A stretch of DNA of 15,832 bases from JBCBEX01 sp038528235. Its GTDB lineage: Bacteria > Bacteroidota > Rhodothermia > Rhodothermales > Rubricoccaceae. Shown in pieces: positions 12,372 through 15,832 of this stretch (the first letter of the stretch is position 1; every line of letters begins with the position of its first letter). The position numbers and the translations under genes were made by a program. The notes under the pieces are model-generated. The model was not told where the DNA came from. It searched no databases and was given only the letters and a program-made list of their open reading frames with translations. The DNA lies in contig JBCBEX010000095.1 in assembly GCA_038528235.1 (NCBI GenBank), positions 1-15,832 on the forward strand, read 5' to 3'.

Positions 12372-13394
12372 ATGCCCCGTCTCCACCCTGCTGTCCTCGT
12401 CGGATGGGGCAGCGTTGCGCTACTGACAGCGCTGGTCCTCGTCGGCGTTGAGCCTGACGGCCTGTGGATCTACCTGCCCTTCTTGCTGAGCGTCGTCCTC
12501 CTCGGGCTACCACACGGGGCTGTAGACCACGTGGTGCTGCTGCGTCTACGGGATGCGCCGTTCCAGGCGGGACCGCTGCTGCGCGTGCTCACACCGTACC
12601 TCGCCATCGGCCTGGCATACTTGGCGGTATGGTTTGCGATGCCGGTCGTGGCATTCGTGTCGTTTATCGCGCTCACGTGGGCGCACTGGGGACAGGGCGA
12701 CGTGCACAGCCTGCTCACACTCACCGGCGGTGGACATCTCGTGCATCGCTGGCAGCGCATCTGGGCCCTCGTTGTGCGTGGGGCGCTGCCAATGTTTGTA
12801 CCGCTCCTGGCGTTTCCTGAGGTCTACCTCGCGGTGGCCGACGCCGTCGCGGGCGTGATCGCGGAAGACACAGGCCTCCCGGCCATGCTGCCCCGGTCGG
12901 TTCTGCTGGCAGGGGCGCTCGCCTACGGGGTGATCGTGCTTGGCTACCTCGCCGCTGGATTTCGAGCAGCAGGACGAACGCACCGGCAGGCCTGGGTGCT
13001 GGATGCTGCGGAAGTCGCGCTGCTGACTGCGTTCTTCATGACGGTACACCCGCTGCTGGCGGTCGGGGTCTACTTCTGCCTGTGGCACGCGCTCCGGCAC
13101 GTCGTTCGACTTGCCGCGGTCACCACGGCGGCGCCGCGGGCGCCGCGGCACGGCTGGCTTGCCTCGGTGGCAGCGTTTGCGGTGCACGCTATTCCCACGA
13201 CCGCGCTCGCCCTGGTCTTTCTCGCGGGCCTCTACTGGATCGTGCCCGAGCGCCCGACCACGGTGGACGAGTTCATCGGCCTCTACCTCGTGCTCATCGC
13301 CGCGCTGACGCTGCCGCATGTGTGGGTAGTCATCCGCATGGACGCAGCCGAGCAGGTCTGGACCCCCGCGGACGGTTCGGCCACCTCCCACTAG
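12372..13394 (+). CDS. blh: Brp/Blh-family beta-carotene 15,15'-dioxygenase
   Basis: 340-residue polytopic membrane protein that cleaves beta-carotene centrally into two retinal molecules, the chromophore of the rhodopsin encoded in this cluster. The conserved His pattern of the family is complete: GLPHGAVDH (H48, H53), WAHWGQGD (H105), TVHPLLA (H226), CLWHALRH (H239, H243) and LPHVW (H316). Several of these would coordinate the catalytic iron. Length is near the family's usual range of about 280 to 340 residues. The start is the ATG at 12372, directly after a hairpin and 49 nt after crtYcd. It ends 51 nt before sbcD. Retinal supply by crtYcd plus blh implies that lycopene synthesis genes (crtE, crtB, crtI) lie elsewhere in the genome, since none is in this window. 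Confidence 0.93.
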   Translation: MPRLHPAVLVGWGSVALLTALVLVGVEPDGLWIYLPFLLSVVLLGLPHGAVDHVVLLRLRDAPFQAGPLLRVLTPYLAIGLAYLAVWFAMPVVAFVSFIALTWAHWGQGDVHSLLTLTGGGHLVHRWQRIWALVVRGALPMFVPLLAFPEVYLAVADAVAGVIAEDTGLPAMLPRSVLLAGALAYGVIVLGYLAAGFRAAGRTHRQAWVLDAAEVALLTAFFMTVHPLLAVGVYFCLWHALRHVVRLAAVTTAAPRAPRHGWLASVAAFAVHAIPTTALALVFLAGLYWIVPERPTTVDEFIGLYLVLIAALTLPHVWVVIRMDAAEQVWTPADGSATSH

Positions 13395-13417
13395 ACCGAC
13401 CCCTCGCGGTCATCGCC

Positions 13418-13440
13418 GCGCGGAGCACCGCGCTATCTTG
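13418..13440 (+). promoter_or_regulatory. GC hairpin plus TATCTTG element before sbcD
   Basis: GCGCGG (13418-13423) and CCGCGC (13428-13433) form a 6-bp stem with loop AGCA, directly followed by TATCTTG (13434-13440) and then, 5 nt later, the sbcD ATG. Two readings compete. It may be a weak terminator for the rhodopsin cluster, or TATCTTG may be a -7 promoter element giving an almost leaderless sbcD transcript. No TTTG box sits at the right distance upstream, which weakens the second reading. Confidence 0.3.
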
Positions 13441-13445
13441 ACGGC

Positions 13446-14732
13446 ATGAAGCTCCTCCACTGCGCCGACATCCACCTCGGCTACGAAACCCACGGGCGCA
13501 TCGACCCCGAGACGGGCCTCAACTCGCGCCTGCTCGACTTCGCGCGCTGCTTCGACGCGATGGTCGAGCGCGCCCTCGCCGAGGACATCGACCTGTTCCT
13601 CTTCTGCGGCGACGCCTACCGCACGGCCGACCCCACGCCGACGCAGCAGAAGCTCTTCGCCGAGTGCCTCAAACCGATCTCGGACGCGGGCATCCCCATC
13701 GTCATGGTGATCGGCAACCACGACCACCCCGTGAGCCACGGCAAGGCCTCGGCGGTGGACATCTTCTCCTACCTCCAGGGCGACGTCACGATAGTCCGGC
13801 GCCCAACGACGTTCGCGGGCGACACGGTGATCGAGACGAAATCGGGGCCGCTGCAACTGGTCGCGCTGCCGTGGCCGATCCGCTCGCTCATCCTGGCGAA
13901 GGACCAGTACCGCAAGAAGTCGCCGACCGAGATCCGCGAGCTGATCGAGGACGTCTACCTCCGCTATATCGGCGACGCGTGCGACAAGCTCGACCCGACG
14001 CTCCCGGCGGTGCTCGCGGGCCACTTCAGCGTCCACGGCTCCGAACTGGGCGGCTCAGAGCGAGCGAGCCTCATCGCCCACGAGCCCAAGTTCTCCGTCG
14101 GCGACCTCGGCGACCTGCGCCTCGACTATGTGGCGCTCGGGCACATCCACAAGTACCAGGACCGCAACCTCGACGCCTCGTCCACGGGGGAGGGACCGCC
14201 GGTCGTGTACTCGTCGTCCATCGAGCGCATCTCGTTCAAGGAAGCTGACTCAGACAAGGGCTTCGTGCTCATCACCATCGAGCAGGACGAGACGGGTCGC
14301 AACGGCAAGCGCACGACGTACGAGTTCGTGGACACGCCCGCGCGCCGTTTCGTCTCCATCGACGCCAACTTCACAGACGCTAACAGCCCCGCAGGCACCC
14401 CAACTGCGCAGGCCGATCCGACGGCCTACCTGCTCGGCCGCATCAAGCTCGCCCACCTCGACGAGGCCGTGGTGCGGGTGCGCTACCGCATCGACGACGC
14501 GCAGGCTTCGCTGGTGGACCAGACGCTGCTCCGCGAGGCCCTTGCCCCAGCCAACACCATCGCCGCCATCGAGCGGATCGTAGACCCGTCCTCGCGCGAG
14601 CGGCGCACCACCGTCCGCCGCGACGCCTCGCTGAAGGACGCGCTCGAACAGTACATCGCCCAGCACGACACGCTCACCAAGCTCAAAGACGACCTCGTGG
14701 AGGCCGCGCTGAAATTGGAGCAAGAGCTATGA
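13446..14732 (+). CDS. sbcD: SbcD/Mre11-family DNA repair exonuclease subunit
   Basis: 428 residues, cytoplasmic. Calcineurin-like metallophosphoesterase with all metal-binding motifs: CADIHLG (D8, H10), FCGDAYR (D56), GNHDH (N91, H92, D93), AGHFS (H193) and LGHIH (H233, H235). The family forms the Mn2+-dependent nuclease half of the SbcCD (Mre11-Rad50) complex, which opens hairpins and processes double-strand-break ends. Residues about 285-385 fit the capping domain, and the C-terminal region (about 385-428) is charged and helical, where family members bind the SbcC/Rad50 coiled coil. It is about the length of the E. coli protein. Its usual partner sbcC is not adjacent: the next gene is a glycosyltransferase, so sbcC must be elsewhere or absent. 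The start at 13446 begins the conserved MKLLHCADIHLG strand. Confidence 0.9.
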   Translation: MKLLHCADIHLGYETHGRIDPETGLNSRLLDFARCFDAMVERALAEDIDLFLFCGDAYRTADPTPTQQKLFAECLKPISDAGIPIVMVIGNHDHPVSHGKASAVDIFSYLQGDVTIVRRPTTFAGDTVIETKSGPLQLVALPWPIRSLILAKDQYRKKSPTEIRELIEDVYLRYIGDACDKLDPTLPAVLAGHFSVHGSELGGSERASLIAHEPKFSVGDLGDLRLDYVALGHIHKYQDRNLDASSTGEGPPVVYSSSIERISFKEADSDKGFVLITIEQDETGRNGKRTTYEFVDTPARRFVSIDANFTDANSPAGTPTAQADPTAYLLGRIKLAHLDEAVVRVRYRIDDAQASLVDQTLLREALAPANTIAAIERIVDPSSRERRTTVRRDASLKDALEQYIAQHDTLTKLKDDLVEAALKLEQEL

Positions 14733-14828
14733 GTGCGGCGGTGTTGCCGTGCGGCGGTGTCGCCGTGCATAAGCTACCCTGGTTCGTCTAGCTTCCCCAC
14801 CGCCTCACTGTCCCACCGCCTCACCGCA
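14733..14828. repeat. 16-bp repeat units, two direct and two inverted, between sbcD and the glycosyltransferase
   Basis: GTGCGGCGGTGTTGCC (14733-14748) is repeated with one change at 14749-14764 and a partial copy follows (14765-14768). Further on, CCACCGCCTCAC occurs at 14797-14808 and 14813-14824, again with a 16-bp period. The second pair resembles the reverse complement of the first (CACCGCCGCAC versus CACCGCCTCAC), so the spacer can fold back on itself. No gene or clear promoter was seen in the spacer. Confidence 0.55.
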
Positions 14829-14838
14829 ACACTTTCCC

Positions 14839-15525
14839 ATGCTCGTCTCCGTCATCATCCCTACGTTGGACGAGGAGGCGGCACTCCCGGCGACGCTGGC
14901 GAGCGTGGCGGTGCAGACCGGCCCCGTGGAGGTGATCGTGGCCGACGGGGGCTCGACGGACGACACGCGGGCCGTAGCGGAGGCGCACGGCGCGATGGTG
15001 GTGCAAGCGCCCCAGGGGCGGGCTTCGCAAATGAACGCGGGCGCGGCGGCCGCCTCGGGCGAGGCGCTGCTCTTCCTCCACGCCGACACCGCGCTTCACC
15101 CACGCGCCCTCGCGCTCGCCCGTGCCACCCTCGCAGACCCGGCCGTGGCTGGCGGCTGCTTCCGCACGACCTTCGACCGCGACAGCGCATGGTTGCGTCT
15201 CTGGTCGTCCCGGACGGTGATGCAGTGGTGGCGCTTCGCGTTTGGCGACCGCGCCCCGTTCACGCGCCGCGCCACCTTCGACGCCATCGGCGGCATCCCA
15301 GCACAGCCCATCTTCGAAGACCTCGACTTCGTGAAAGCGCTCCGTCAGCAGGGCCGTTTCGTCTTTCTAGACACCCCGGTGCAGACCTCGGCGCGGCGCT
15401 TCGAACGCTATGGGCACGTCGGACAGCAACTCCGCAACAGCGTGCTCTGGAGCGCGTGGTGCCTCGGTGTCTCCCCCGAGCGTTGCGTCCGGTTCTATCC
15501 CGCGCAGCAGACCGAGCGGGAGTAG
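14839..15525 (+). CDS. family 2 glycosyltransferase (TIGR04283-like)
   Basis: 228-residue soluble GT-A glycosyltransferase. The N-terminal nucleotide-sugar-binding strand is VSVIIPTLDEEAALPATL, followed by VIVADGGSTDDT (32-43). GRASQMNAGA (60-69) and the metal-binding LLFLHADT (77-84) follow. FGDRAPFTRRATFDAIGG and FEDLDF (159-164, with E160/D161 near the expected catalytic base), then TSARRFERYG, complete the signature of the TIGR04283 group. Its members occur beside radical-SAM/selenodomain or arsenosugar genes in other genomes, but no such neighbour is present here. The donor and acceptor are not predictable. The start at 14839 begins directly at the first conserved strand. The gene ends 12 bp from the convergent lipB. 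Confidence 0.88.
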   Translation: MLVSVIIPTLDEEAALPATLASVAVQTGPVEVIVADGGSTDDTRAVAEAHGAMVVQAPQGRASQMNAGAAAASGEALLFLHADTALHPRALALARATLADPAVAGGCFRTTFDRDSAWLRLWSSRTVMQWWRFAFGDRAPFTRRATFDAIGGIPAQPIFEDLDFVKALRQQGRFVFLDTPVQTSARRFERYGHVGQQLRNSVLWSAWCLGVSPERCVRFYPAQQTERE

Positions 15526-15537
15526 CAACCGTCGGTG

Positions 15538-15832
15538 CTACGCTGGTTCGAGCGGCGCAGCGAAGGCGTCGAGCCAGGCGTGAGCGGCCTCGCTCTGGTG
15601 CTCGACGCGCGTGAGACCGAACCGGTCAGCGAGGCGAGGAAGCAGACGGTCCGCAGCCTCCACGAGGGTGACCCCCTCTCCCGTCTCTTCGGCGAGCGAG
15701 GTCACGCCGCGGTCGGCAATGCCGCACGGCACGATGTGATCGAACCAGCCGAGGTCGGTACTCACGTTGAGCGCGAGGCCATGCATCGTCACCCAGCGGC
15801 TGCACCGGATGCCCATCGCGCACACCTTGCGC
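15538..15832 (-). CDS. lipB: octanoyl-[acyl-carrier-protein]:protein transferase LipB, C-terminal part (5' end outside window)
   Basis: The last 97 residues are visible; the frame is open at the right edge, so the true start lies beyond 15832. It reads RKVCAMGIR...RWVTMHGLALNV...FDHIVPCGI..RGVTSL, the diagnostic C-terminal half of LipB. K (codon 15828-15826) in RKVCAMG and C in PCGI are the catalytic Lys/Cys pair. The enzyme transfers octanoate from acyl carrier protein to the lipoyl domains of 2-oxoacid dehydrogenases and GcvH, the first step of lipoate assembly in the cytoplasm. It ends convergently 12 bp from the glycosyltransferase, with no terminator visible between them. The GTG at 15825 is an internal valine codon, not the start. 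Confidence 0.93.
   Translation of the reverse strand, partial: RKVCAMGIRCSRWVTMHGLALNVSTDLGWFDHIVPCGIADRGVTSLAEETGEGVTLVEAADRLLPRLADRFGLTRVEHQSEAAHAWLDAFAAPLEPA

Noticed and set aside
12171..13391. Antisense frames across blh and crtYcd (for example 12546-13391)
   Set aside because: Charged low-complexity shadows opposite genes with complete catalytic motifs.
14733..14828. Possible CRISPR array
   Set aside because: Units are 16 bp and directly adjoining with no unique spacers, and no cas genes are present.

Overview
The window looks like a piece of a high-GC Bacteroidota-related chromosome, most likely Rhodothermota (the Salinibacter/Rhodothermus/Rubricoccaceae side). The reasons are two C-terminal type IX secretion (T9SS type A) sorting domains, a SusC/RagA-style TonB-dependent receptor with an N-terminal carboxypeptidase-regulatory domain, promoters of the TTTG-N19/20-TAnnTTTG type, few Shine-Dalgarno sites, and a xanthorhodopsin-type proton pump. 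The family-level assignment is inference; no rRNA or tRNA gene is present.

Left half (1-9330, minus strand): four collinear genes for surface or secreted proteins. In transcription order they are a T9SS cargo protein with a Ca-loop pair (9330-7093), a T9SS cargo protein with OB-fold-like segments (7004-4761), an intrinsic terminator (4727-4690), a lipoprotein with fibronectin-like repeats (4514-2718), and a TonB-dependent receptor running off the left edge (2582-1). A Bacteroidota-type promoter sits just upstream of the first gene. Two-hairpin and palindromic elements lie in the gaps.

Middle (9331-10241): a 911-bp non-coding region between divergent transcription units. It carries the secreted-protein promoter, a strong candidate rhodopsin promoter, several inverted repeats and a leader of about 175 nt.

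Right-centre (10242-13394, plus strand): a light-harvesting cluster. It encodes a xanthorhodopsin-like H+ pump (D97/T101/E108, K235, and Gly156 at the carotenoid-antenna fenestration), an unrecognised 83-residue two-helix glycine-zipper membrane protein, a fused CrtYcd lycopene cyclase and a Brp/Blh beta-carotene 15,15'-dioxygenase. The cyclase makes beta-carotene, Blh cleaves it to retinal, and retinal loads the rhodopsin. The 49-nt gap before blh is almost entirely one hairpin that ends 2 nt before the start codon. Two GC hairpins follow the rhodopsin stop.

Right end (13446-15832): sbcD without sbcC beside it, a repeat-filled spacer, a TIGR04283-like family 2 glycosyltransferase, and the convergent 3' part of lipB cut by the right edge.

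The most promising leads are the glycine-zipper protein embedded in the rhodopsin/retinal cluster, the antenna-competent rhodopsin, and the hairpin at the blh start.
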